DNA from: Thunnus maccoyii
Lineage: Eukaryota > Chordata > Actinopteri > Scombriformes > Scombridae
Direction of reading: 5' to 3'
DNA: 64,000 nucleotides
NCBI RefSeq assembly: GCF_910596095.1
Contig: NC_056546.1
Coordinates: 15,602,925 to 15,666,924, forward strand
Shown: one piece after another, positions 40,001-50,195 of the stretch
Numbering within the stretch: position 1 is the first letter of the stretch
How the letters are laid out: every line of letters begins with the position of its first letter
Program-made: the position numbers and the translations under genes
The notes under the pieces: generated by a model
Seen by the model: the letters and a program-made list of their open reading frames with translations, nothing else
The model's database searches: none
Told to the model about the DNA's origin: nothing

Positions 40001-40807
40001 TGTAGTTTTTGGTAGAGAGGCCAGTTTTGGAAGACTTCCTTCGATATGACCGTAAGCCGATTGAAGGATAAGTCTAAGTAAGTCAGACCTGGCAAATATT
40101 TTAACGCATGCTCCGGCAGGACGTCCAGCTGGTTGTGCTTCAGGTCCAGGATCTTGAGGGCCGGTGTGTCCTCGAACGCTGTCCATGGTACTGAACGGAG
40201 TTTGTTCCCCTGCAGACGGAGCTCGGTCAAGTTCCCCAAACCCTCCAGACCCTTCGAGTTTATCACTGTGATATCGTTAAAGTTCAACCACAGGTTCTCC
40301 AAAGCGGGCGTTTTTGAGAAAGCCCCACGGGGTATTTCAGTGAAGTGAGATTTTTCTATTCGTATTTTGGTCATATCATCTGGGAAGTTCTCTGGTATGG
40401 CCCCAAACGCGCTCTCCTCCATACATATGAGTGACCTGATTACAGGGAAGAGTTTAAATGAGCACTTCAGCCTGATACTTCAAAACATTTCTTTTAACAC
40501 CTATAGTGGCTGATTAGGACACATATCTACCCCCAAACTTAACATTCTCGGCTTTATTTGGGAAAAAATGTACTCTTCTGCTCATATAAACATTAACTCC
40601 GTCCTTGGAGTATCTTCTGTCACCCACTGACACAGTAACATGGGTTAAACACCTCAGCCTTGGCGAAGATTAGACTATATATAAAAGCAGATCTTACCTT
40701 CCATGCCGGTCCTCTACACAGCTGCAGCCGCGTAAACATTGAGAAAAACTCTCATACGCCTGAATGTTGGACACAGCTATAACTAGCAGGTAACAAATTA
40801 TGTCCAT
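37003..40807 (-). CDS. lrit2: leucine-rich repeat, Ig-like and transmembrane domain protein 2
   Basis: Type I membrane protein of the retina, from the LRIT family of LRR-Ig-FN3 proteins of photoreceptors and their synapses. Exons on minus: 40698-40807, 39645-40435 and 37003-37814 (1713 nt, 570 aa; human about 550), with GT-AG junctions and matching phases. The signal peptide is about residues 1-22, then a cysteine LRR N-cap (C27-C41). LRRs run about 55-178, with LxxLxLxxN cores such as [11 protein letters not shown] and [11 protein letters not shown]. The LRR C-cap begins NAWLCDC, an Ig domain is about 255-347 (closing DRGVYTCTA), and an FN3 domain is about 365-455. The transmembrane helix is about 468-488, followed by a charged Ser/Glu/Arg-rich tail ending TAELY. 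Position between cdhr1 and lrit1 matches the known vertebrate order. Confidence 0.94.
38540..39090. repeat. AT-rich foldback-like repeat in lrit2 intron 2
   Basis: The plus-strand segment near 38560-38760 carries GGGTTGCCACGTTGGAG and AACAACTTATTAACAT. The following segment, read on the minus strand, carries matching words (GGGTTGGCCAG, ACTGTTGATAAATGGATTTTGG, CTAATGGCTTTACTAG). The two halves are therefore diverged inverted copies. The same words recur at 41010-41870 and 58284-58478. Confidence 0.5.
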
Positions 40808-40890
40808 AGTCCGCGAAAATTCCTAAAGATGAGGGCTACATTCGTGCTCAAGACATGTCGAGTGCGGCAGATGAGAGAAGCTTATTAAGC

Positions 40891-40897
40891 TTAATCC
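40891..40897 (+). promoter_or_regulatory. lrit2: OTX/CRX-type TTAATCC motif upstream of lrit2
   Basis: TTAATCC lies 84-90 bp upstream of the lrit2 ATG (40807, minus strand). Retinal regulation by CRX/OTX is inferred from motif and position. Confidence 0.4.
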
Positions 40898-41009
40898 CTG
40901 ACGTACAGCGTTCAGAACAAAGTGGAATCTAATTCTTGGGAAAGACACATGATTAACACTCGACGGAGTTGACACACTATATATTTAAGTCGGTACCACA
41001 TGCTGATAA

Positions 41010-41870
41010 GTAACACTTTATAAAGAGTTTGTAAATTGTAACTAATGATACATCATTTAATCAAATTTTATAGATCAGCAAGTATTTGGGGTTGCCAGGT
41101 TGTGAAGAAACCTGACTCTGACTGTTGTTTGTGTTTATCCTTTCTGACTGGCAGTAATTCACTTTAATTTAATGAACACACACACACTCACTGAGCATTT
41201 TATTAAGAACACCTGTGCAATCTAATGCAATCCAATACAACAGCTCTGCCATAAATTACGCTTTTACAAAGCTTATACATTTTCAGTTTTTGTTGACATT
41301 GTCAGAAAGGTGACAGTTCTACCTTATATTTATTATTGAGGTCGTAGTGGGTGGTGGTGGTGTACTAGAATGCATTACATTGAAAAGTGTTCCTAATATT
41401 TTGTCCACCCCATTAACATACATGAGGGGTGCAAAATATTAGGAACACTTTTCTTTCTGACAACAAAAACTGAAAATATATAAGCATTGTAAAAGTAGAA
41501 TTAATGGCAGAGCTGTTGTGTTGGATTGCATCGGATTGCACAGGTGTTCCTAATAGTGTTAGGTGAGTGTATTTTACTAATGGATTTGGATTCACACTTT
41601 CTAAATAAGCCATTAAGACTGCAGACTGCAGTTGCACATGTTAATAAGTTGTTAATAAATGGATTTTGGTCAAGATTCGCTGCATGGTTTTCCAATTAAA
41701 GAGCTAAAAAGATGAATGTCCTGCTGGAGGGAAGTTTTAAAAATCTGGCAACACAAAAGTCTTCTTTATTAATGGCTTATAATTGATCTATGAAGCCTTA
41801 TTGTATGATTTATTAACATTGGTAAAGTCATTACAACTGCCAAACTCTTTATGAAGGATGTCGCATCTGA
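41010..41870. repeat. outer inverted repeat of a foldback element, split by a second one
   Basis: The left arm (about 41010-41100) reads ATAAAGAGTTTG, then ATTGTAACTAATGA, then TTTTATAGATCAG, then GTTGCCAG. The right arm (about 41735-41870), read on the minus strand, has ATAAAGAGTTTG, GTTGTAATGACTTTACC, TTCATAGATCAAT and GTTGCCAG in the same order. The arms flank the palindromic element at 41185-41570. Confidence 0.5.
41185..41570. mobile_element. near-palindromic foldback MITE
   Basis: About 386 bp whose two halves are inverted copies. The left half, reading AACACCTGTGCAATCTAATG, then ACAGCTCTGCC, ATTTTCAGTTTTTGTTG, CAGAAAG and AAAAGTGTTCCTAATATTTT, is mirrored in reverse complement by the right half. 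The centre is near 41405-41425 and the ends are CACTCAC / GTGAGTG. No ORF is present, so it is a non-autonomous element. Confidence 0.8.
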
Positions 41871-42059
41871 AACTGAGAGGTCAAGAGTTGTCAGATGCTG
41901 AACTCAGTCCTGGAAATGAATGAATTAAAGCATGTAATCTGTGTCACCCTTTTCAAATCTTTGCTGAGTTGAGACCCAGTTTGACAATGAATCAATATGG
42001 TGAGGTGAAAGTAGAGATGTAAGAACACACACTGCTAATTTGATATGTATATATAAAAG

Positions 42060-42065
42060 TTTATT
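42060..42065 (-). terminator. lrit1: possible lrit1 poly(A) signal
   Basis: TTTATT on plus is AATAAA on minus, about 1.05 kb downstream of the lrit1 stop codon. It is one candidate; usage is unverified. Confidence 0.3.
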
Positions 42066-42982
42066 TAACTATATAGATCTACATTTAACGGGGTAATGAT
42101 GCCTCTAGGTGGCACAAAACAAATACATAGAGATATTTCAGTATGTGTCTCATTGCTGGGAATTGTTTAACATTTTTAGATCATTTCCAGCCTATTTACA
42201 TCGTGTCATAGTTCACTCTTTTCTGTACTTCTCTCCAGCTCCAGCTTTTCTCCATTCACCAGATCGTTGAACCATGCCTATGTGTATATCTTCTCTGAGA
42301 ACATATGACAGATATATACAGAGGCACAGACTTAACTGTATATGTAAGTGTACATCATCCATAAAAGTATTTACAAATCATACACGTACATATATGATAT
42401 AAACAATGGTGTATCTATTATTGAGTTCCCTTTAAATCAAGTCAGGTTGCAGAGGTTTTCTTCGCTGGGCCATGCAAGTGAGATGAAATATAAATTACAA
42501 TGATTTTCTGTTTTCTTTCGTGTTTTCTCTTACAGGCTTAGTGATAAAAAAAAACATTCTTTTAGGTGTAAAAACAAGAGTGTTTGAATGTTGCCTTACT
42601 ATTAATGTACGGATACATGTATGACAGTCCAGTGAGTTTCACACTATCTGCAAGAAACATGAAATATTCTAGAAACCCAGAAAAAACAAGTTAATTAAAA
42701 TGTCAAATATTCTCTAAACTGATATTTCCATTATAGTGCACCGTGCAAAAGTCCTTTGATAGAAGCTGGCTCTCTGTGGAGGTGGAGTTGGTGGCATGAT
42801 CCAGCGAGGAGGTACAGGTGGGGGGGAATCCCACGGCGTGGGCGTATGGGAGCGGGTGGGAGGGGGACTGGTGTCAGGATGTTGCTGCGGGTGAGAATAT
42901 TGGTAGTGATGGGGATACGGATGTGGGTGGGCATGTGGTTGGTGATGGGGATGTGAATGGATATTGGGGTTTGGACTGGGAC

Positions 42983-43048
42983 GTGGATGTGGGTGTGGGT
43001 GTGGGTGTGGGTGTGGGTGTGGGTGTGGGTGTGGATGTGGATGTGGAT
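42983..43048. repeat. lrit1: (GTGTGG)n hexanucleotide repeat in lrit1 3'UTR
   Basis: Tandem GTGGGT units, with GTGGAT variants at both ends, sit about 60-130 nt beyond the lrit1 stop codon. The surrounding 42779-43079 is also strongly G-rich on plus (C-rich in the lrit1 transcript). This explains the long low-complexity ORFs there. Confidence 0.9.
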
Positions 43049-43109
43049 GCGAATGAGGGTGAGTGCGAGGAAGATGGCGTGGAGCGGGAACCGGAGCTGG
43101 AGCATGACG

Positions 43110-46100
43110 TCAGCAGAAGTACTCGTTAGGCTGTCCCTCTATTTTAGCTGTGGCCTCAGAGTCCAGGCTGGAGCGGGCTGACAACAGCCTGTTGGACTCC
43201 TCGGGGTTCTGTCTGTTCAAATACTCGCCCTCGAGGCCTTTGGCCTTTGTGCCAGGCGACAGTGTCTCAAAGGTAACATATGAATCTTGGATGTCCTTGG
43301 ATTTCTTTCCCCAGTATTTCTGAATTCGTCTCTTCAGCGCCCCACAGCACACGATGACAGTGAGCGGGACCGCAATGACACAGGCCACTGTGATCACAAT
43401 CACGTTAATGAGCCTCTGGGTGCCAGTAGCACTGGCTGCTTCATCAGTGGAAAATATGACACACTGCTCCTTCTTGGGGATCAGCCCCCTCACACACACA
43501 CAGGCAATGTACTTGGTCCTGGGCACCAGCCCGTCGATGGTTACACGGTTCTGCCCCGCCCCAACATTTATCTTCCTCATGTCCCTCTCTCCAAACACAG
43601 CGTACAGCACACTAAATGCTGTCGTGTTCTTGGCCTTAGGGGCTCTCCAGTTCAGATAAATCGTGTTGTCTGTGTCCCCTACCACCTTCACTGAGCGCAC
43701 CACCCTGTCCGGGTCTTGCTGCAGCGATGAGGTGTTTGCTGCCAGGTTGCTTAGATTCGTCTTCTCCAGATCCAGTAGTGCATCTGGGTTGGAGGAGGTG
43801 GCAGGCCCAGTGGTGGCTCTGTCAGCCAGGCTGTAGCTGGCTGGTCCAGGATCAGGACCAGGCCCAGGTGGAAGGCCAGGGTCCAGGGCGGGCGGGGATG
43901 AAGGGGCAGAGGTTGGAACCACATATCTGGCCACTAGTTTCTCCTGGTAGGCGGCTTTGCCCATCGGGTTGGGTTTCTTGAGTTTGGCTTTCTTGTCATT
44001 GATGGTTTGGTTCCCCTCAGGTTTTGGTGAGTTAGAGACAATGAGAGAAACGACAGCCTCAGCGTCCCCCGCATAGTTGGTGGCCTTGCAGATGTATTTC
44101 CCTGAATCACGGAAGGACACAGCTGGGACACTGAGGATGGACCAGGTGATTCCATCCTTGGAGGTTTCCTGCTGGACTGTGTCAGCAGAGATAAGAGAAT
44201 ATGGTTGTTAAACTATGGTTACAAAACAACAAAATGACAAGAGTAGATTAAAATATGATGTGATAACTGAGAAATATCATAAATGTGCAAAGAGACATCA
44301 AGCAGGCGATTATACAATGTTACATTGATCATCATCAGTGTTGCATAACTCACTGTTGTGGTCACAGTTGTCAGTCAGACTTACAGCCTTACTATCTCCA
44401 CTGGTAGCTCTCTGTTTAATTAACAGTACTACAGTGCAGACAAAAGCATCTTATCTCAGACTCTGACATCCAAAGATCTGCTGACTCACCTGTTCCATTC
44501 AGGGCCCGTCCATCCGCCCTCCGCCACGTCAGGTCTGGGATGGGGACTCCAATAGTCCCACAGCGGAGCAGCACATTGTTTCCAACAGCGCTCCGGACTC
44601 GTGCCACAGCTGTGTGGATACGTGGCAGCTGACAGCGCCGCAGCTCTGCGTCACTGAACAAGACCCCCGACACACTCTCTGGTGCTGAACACCGCAGCCT
44701 TGTGTCGATGAACGCCACCGAGAGAGTTGGAGACTTCTGGAACTGGACCAGGTCATAGAGTCGGCAGTCACACACCCAGGGGTTGTCATGGAGACCTGAG
44801 TGTGAGGGTACAAGTGAGGCTACAGGAGATAGTGATAGACCAGCCTGCAGATGGCCGGTGTGGATGTTAGGATGTTAATCCTGTAAGAGGATTAACATTT
44901 AATTCATAAACTACATCATGACCATGACTATGGCAATGATGGTGATGATGATGATGGTCATGATGATGATGATGATGGTGGTGGTAGTGGTGGTTGTCTA
45001 GTGATGTCAGGTTTTGCTGTCATTTTACCCTTTTGTCCTTGACCAAAGAGCCAGCCTTTAGATCTGAAACTGGAACATCTGTCCAGTGTTTCCGAGTAAT
45101 GAGGATGTGTTAAATGCAGAGGACAAATGAGAGTAAAATGGACTTTGTATTCTTAACACACAAAACGCTATTAAGTGCAAAAACACTGTGTATGAAATTT
45201 TTCTACAAACAAACAAAAATAAAAAGCCAACCAGGCTTCTTCCACACTAAATGAAACTATGCACTTGTCTTCGTTTCTAAAGAGTTAATTGGTCCAGGCT
45301 GAGCAAAGGCACATATAGAAGCATTGAAGCATAAAGAGAAATGTTTTATTCCAAAATTAGAACTTTTCTATTTGAGAAAAAACAATTTGACTCTCAATTA
45401 AGAGCCAATTTGAGTGCAAAGAATTTGAACAATCGGATCACAACAACTTACTATTTAGTCATAAGCTTTTTAGGACATACCCCTGAAAATGTAATTGGTC
45501 TTAAAACACTAAATATGTTCAATTGTTTTCCAAAGCACATCCGAGCTACATACATCAACAGATGTGTTGCTTAGCAACGGTTTGGTTCAGCTGCTGCTTT
45601 GCGCAAAATCAATTAACACACTTCCCTTTATGCTTGGTGTTTAAAATCGCTCATTAAATTCTAATTTGAGGTAAGCATAAACCACGATCTGTAGGTTTGG
45701 ATGAATGAAGTCTGGATGTCAGAATGCGCACTGTCCCTTACCAAGTATCATTTTGGAGCTTTCTGGCCCTTGCGCAGGTTTTGCCGCCAGCCAGGTGGAC
45801 AGCACCTCGGCCGGCAGGGTCAGCAGGCTGTTGCTGGACAGATCCAGGTAGGTGAGGTTCTTGATGTAAGTGGTGGCCTCCGCGGGCAGCGAGGTGAGCT
45901 GGTTGTTGTGCAAATCGAGAAGTCTCAGACTGGGCATATCCATGAGAGACTCCCAAGGAAAGGCGGTGAGGGCGTTCCCGTCCAAGCGAAGCTCTTCCAG
46001 GTTGAAAAGTCCCCGGAAACTGTCCGGGTTCAAGGCGGACAGCGTGTTGAAAGACATCCACAGGAATTCCAAACTGGAGAGGTAGTTGAAGGCTTCGCTT

Positions 46101-46783
46101 GGTATCCGCTGGATGGCTGTCTTCTCAATCCGTAGCTTGGACGTGTCAACAGGGAACCCGACAGGCACAAGAGATATCTCGGGATCATTGCAAATGACGC
46201 TCCTAAAAAGAAGACAGCATCTATTATTCTTCCCAAATAACGCATTAATGCACATTTTACAAAGGAACGAGTAAAAAAATCACTGAATATTAAAATTTAA
46301 ATGAGATTAAATCATGTTATAAACTTTAAAGGACACATATGTGGTAAATTCACAGGCAGCAAAAATGCTGTGGCTATTCTAGAAAAAAAACTCATTCCCC
46401 AATCCATCCAGACTCCCATAAAACGCATAGACGGGGAGGTTGAAAGTGCCTTTGAGAGATAATCCTGCATTAAATAAAATTGGACTGACATGCACTTCCT
46501 GAATTATCTTTTGTACACGTGTTCACCTCTATGCAAACATCTGCCCTCATAGGAGAACAAGACCTGTCCCTCTAAAAAAACGCGTCTGTGCGCACAAATC
46601 AGAACACATTATAGTGTGATATATTGATATAAAATCACTTCTATTTGCAAATCCTCCTTACCTGGCCTTTGATCCATCACTCAGGTTGTGGTAAAAACAG
46701 CTGCACTGCGACGGGCAGGAGCTCACTGGGGAGACAAGTTGACCTGTGGCCACGTAGAGCCCCAGGAGCAGGACGAGGAACAT
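43110..46783 (-). CDS. lrit1: leucine-rich repeat, Ig-like and transmembrane domain protein 1
   Basis: Photoreceptor synaptic LRR-Ig-FN3 membrane protein that in mice modulates cone to ON-bipolar signalling. Exons on minus: 46662-46783, 45742-46202, 44490-44795 and 43110-44176 (1956 nt, 651 aa; human about 623), GT-AG with consistent phases. The signal peptide is MFLVLLLGLYVATG. The LRR N-cap cysteines are in SSCPSQCSC. LRRs lie in exon 2 (cores LEELRLDGNAL, LRLLDLHNNQL, LTYLDLSSNSL). The LRR C-cap begins NPWVCDCRL in exon 3, and the Ig domain spans exons 3-4 (closing DSGKYICKA, 320-327). Then come a proline-rich linker (about 385-415), an FN3 domain (about 455-540) and a transmembrane helix (about 553-574), and a tail ending NEYFC. 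Neighbour of lrit2 in the same orientation, as in other vertebrates. Which teleost lrit1 paralog it is cannot be decided here. Confidence 0.95.
44937..44996. repeat. (GAT)n-rich microsatellite in lrit1 intron 2
   Basis: Imperfect GAT/GGT trinucleotide repeats. Confidence 0.85.
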
Positions 46784-46947
46784 TTTGGCCCACTTTTACG
46801 CATACGCAGCTTGCCTACATGCGCCCAGTTTGCGCCCACAGAAGTCAAACAGACTTGCTTTTTTCTCTCATTTACAGGAATATCATCCGCATGGCTTTGT
46901 CCCACCGCTTCGCTGTCCCATAGTGATCAGACTGCTATGAGTCCCGA

Positions 46948-46972
46948 GATAAAAAGGATAGACAAGGATTAG
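46948..46972 (-). promoter_or_regulatory. lrit1: putative lrit1 promoter: CTAATCC and TATA-like element
   Basis: Reading the minus strand towards the lrit1 ATG, CTAATCC (46972-46966) is followed by the T-rich TTTTTATCT (46956-46948). They lie about 165-190 bp upstream of the start codon. The first fits the photoreceptor CRX/OTX consensus; the second is a weak TATA-like match. Inferred from sequence alone. Confidence 0.35.
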
Positions 46973-46989
46973 TGAAAGGACTGGCGTTC

Positions 46990-49900
46990 TTTTCATTTGG
47001 ATGCGTATTGCATCCCGGAATCCGATAGGCTGCGCAGAGACGTCCCTATTTATTATCACAGAAAAACACTTCCGAAATGGTCATAATCCACTGTGATGTT
47101 TGGATTTTTTTTTCTTTCCCTCAAATGTAGCTTGTTCATTTGAGCCCTGCCGTGACTGTTAATCTGTAAGTGGAAGGCACTATGTTTTGCCACAAGGTGG
47201 CCCCTATATCATAGCATGTGGCTCCTACCTTGAGGCCTGCACAGATGTTCACTTAACATTTGACTTGGTCTGTCTCTCTTTTTTTTAGAATATTTTTAAT
47301 AATATTACCACAAAAACAACTAATAACTCTGCTGTTAGAAAGCAGATACAGAGATTTAAATTCACACAAAATAGCAATAAAATAGCAATATACATATTTA
47401 ATATTTTATGAGGAAGCAATCATCAATATATATTATGTTCACATAAATTACACATGTAGACTAATATTTTTTTCAGAATACAAAAAACTGTAATAAGGAA
47501 ATTATGATTAATCAGTTTGAATGAAACACTCACAGCAGCCTTTAGATTTCAGCTGTGTAACCCATTTGGCAAGAATCCCACTCTACTAGGGAAAATACCA
47601 CCAATTGTAAAGCTTTTGTTTCACAATGTAAGTAAATACTACATGTGTTATTTGGCACCTTTTCCTTGTGTTTCCCCTTGTATTTCATCACAACACAAGT
47701 TCAGTGTTACACTTGGCTGGCGCTACAAAGTGTGTCGACTCTGGCCTGAAGAGATGGTGAAATGCAGGTCTTTAATGTGTTTGAGCAACTTGGGACTTTA
47801 CATCTCCCACAGCAGGTCAGATGTCTGAGTACACAATCAGAAAGAGGTTTATAGATCCATCTATCATTAATAGAGTCAACAGTTATTGCATTTAAAAATA
47901 TTGAATATATTGTAGTCTCTCTCTTTCCGCCGTATTCCTGTGTGTGTGCTTATTAAATCGTTACTTCATTCATCCTTTTTATCTACTGCTCTTTACCCTC
48001 TTGTATTAAAATCCCTTTGAGTCACAAGTCTGTCAGTATGTATGGTTTTAGAACTGTGCAGGTCTGTTCTGAGGCTCTAAACGTGTTGAGCAATCATGTT
48101 CCCTCGCATTAAACAACCTAAACATTCCATGTTGCACTGCTAATCTCATTTACTGAAGCCAATAAAGCCTTCCTTTTACTTTGTATGAACCAGAAGGCTA
48201 GGCTTTGTTTGAAGTGCAATGTCATTCATAGTGTGCAAAAAGTCTCATGTAAAGATTAAATGGCTTCATGTCATGTATCATACAATATAACTGCTTGGCT
48301 AAAAATAAGCAACGGGTGCCAAATTTAATTTAGAGTTTGCTTCACTTCACAGCCTTTTTTTACATCCACTAGCTTATTTTTTGGCCCTATTCAATCTGGG
48401 ATGTGATAAATTACTTAAAGCCTTCGCTGAATGTCAAAGTGTTGTTATTTTCTAGTGAAAACAATTTTAAGATAGCAATTTTGGACTAAAAAGTCAAGCA
48501 TATATGACAACTGCACACCAGAGCTCATGTTGGGGTCAACTAAGGACACTGGGATTTGGGATTTTTTCTTCTACAACACTGAGACAACTGCAAGAAATTC
48601 AACTTACTGTTACAATGTCTCCATTTTCAATTCTAACATTCATTAGTTTTCTTATTATAGCCACATGACGCTTTTAAATAATACAGCACATTTCATTTTT
48701 AACAGGAAGTACAGTAAAGTGCCCTAAAATTAATAAATAATTAAAAAAAAAAAACATTGCTAGATCTTTTGAATGATGATTCAGACTTCCATATGATTTA
48801 GCACTTTATACATTTTCACCTATATTTCCCAAGATTCCTGATCTTATAATCCTGAGAGTGAGACAGACTTCAGGCACACAATGTCAGGCTTGTTTCCATG
48901 CTGACCCTATGGCACGAAAAGCTGCAGTTGATGTTGCAATTGAAACATGACAAATCCATTGAAGGCTGGGGATGATGGTGGGATTTCATGTTATTTACAC
49001 ATTTTGTTCGGCTGAAGTAGCATTTGAACATCCTGGCTTTAATTGTGGGCCACATTTTTCCCTCATCACACACTAAATTCCAGATTGAATCAAGCCTCTG
49101 CCAACACATGTTGTGTCTGCAGTTCCAAAAGTGCAATTTTGTTTTGTCCTGTATCATTTCAGGCAGACACCAGAGTTGGTTTAATCTCTTGAGGTCAGCG
49201 TGTCTGTCAAAAGTTTTATTCTGTGCACAAAACAAAAACAGAAGCACGGTCAACAAAACAAATGCTGTTGCGTGGCACTGAAGTTTCACATCCACTCGTC
49301 AAAACAGAGTCCTGCCATATGGGACAAAGGATTACAAAGATACAGACCAACATGGATCCTCAGTAGTGTATTTACACTAATCACTTTGTTTCCTTAATCA
49401 GTGAATGGGCAGGGTTCCTGTGATTAACTGAAATTCATCACATACTTTTTTTTGTTTTAAACATAAACTGTGCATGAGCTGCAAAGCATTGGTGTGCATA
49501 TCAAACGCTGGCAATCTGAGAATAATCAACCACTTATTCTTATCTTTTGCCTGCAGATGAGAGCTCAAACCATATGCCTTAACTCTCATTCACAAGCATA
49601 TTTTAACACTGTAGCCTCTGGATGTAACCTTGAAATCAAACACTCATGCTCAGCTTGCAGCAAAAACACAGAGCTCTAAGAATAAAGGGAATCCTTGTTG
49701 CAGTTAATGAATGGGGATCTTTTGATGTTACAGTTGGAGAGTTTTGTTTTCTCACTCAATGTGAGTGCAGTTCTGATTGGCAGGAGGCTGCAGCTTTACA
49801 GACACCTGTTGTGTCTCCTTAAAGCGACGCGGTGTTGCGGGCTGCATCAAACGTATCCATCGTCTGACATCAGCAGCGGCTGCATCCTCACCGGGACACA

Positions 49901-50195
49901 CAAGCAAAGACACAAAGGCTTGTTGTGTAACTAATTGAGGGCTTTACTGTTGCGGTGGGCAAATACGCATTAAGGGTTACGGTTTGTGTGGTTATGATCA
50001 TTAAGACATTCCTGCACGGATTGGGGCGCGAGAGAGAGGGGGGCTTTACATAATAAAGTGCATGCTTTTCACGTGAAATGCCCCTTTAAAAGCTGGCTTC
50101 CTTCGGTCACACTGAGGCACAACGTAAACGAGCGGATAGAGAGGAGTGAAAAGTGTGTGACAGCTGCACTTTTGTTGTGTCAAATCGGCTTCAGG
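46990..50195. other. head-to-head intergenic region between lrit1 and rgr
   Basis: About 3.4 kb separates the start codons of lrit1 (minus) and rgr (plus), so it must contain both promoters. Near rgr a TTTAAAA element at about 50083 lies 113 bp upstream of the ATG. No coding sequence is firmly supported; a minus-strand Cys-rich open frame at 48870-49295 lacks an N-terminal ATG. Confidence 0.45.

Noticed and set aside
42731..43105. 124-codon minus-strand ORF next to lrit1
   Set aside because: It is dominated by the CCACAC hexanucleotide repeat and lies beyond the lrit1 stop codon in the 3'UTR.
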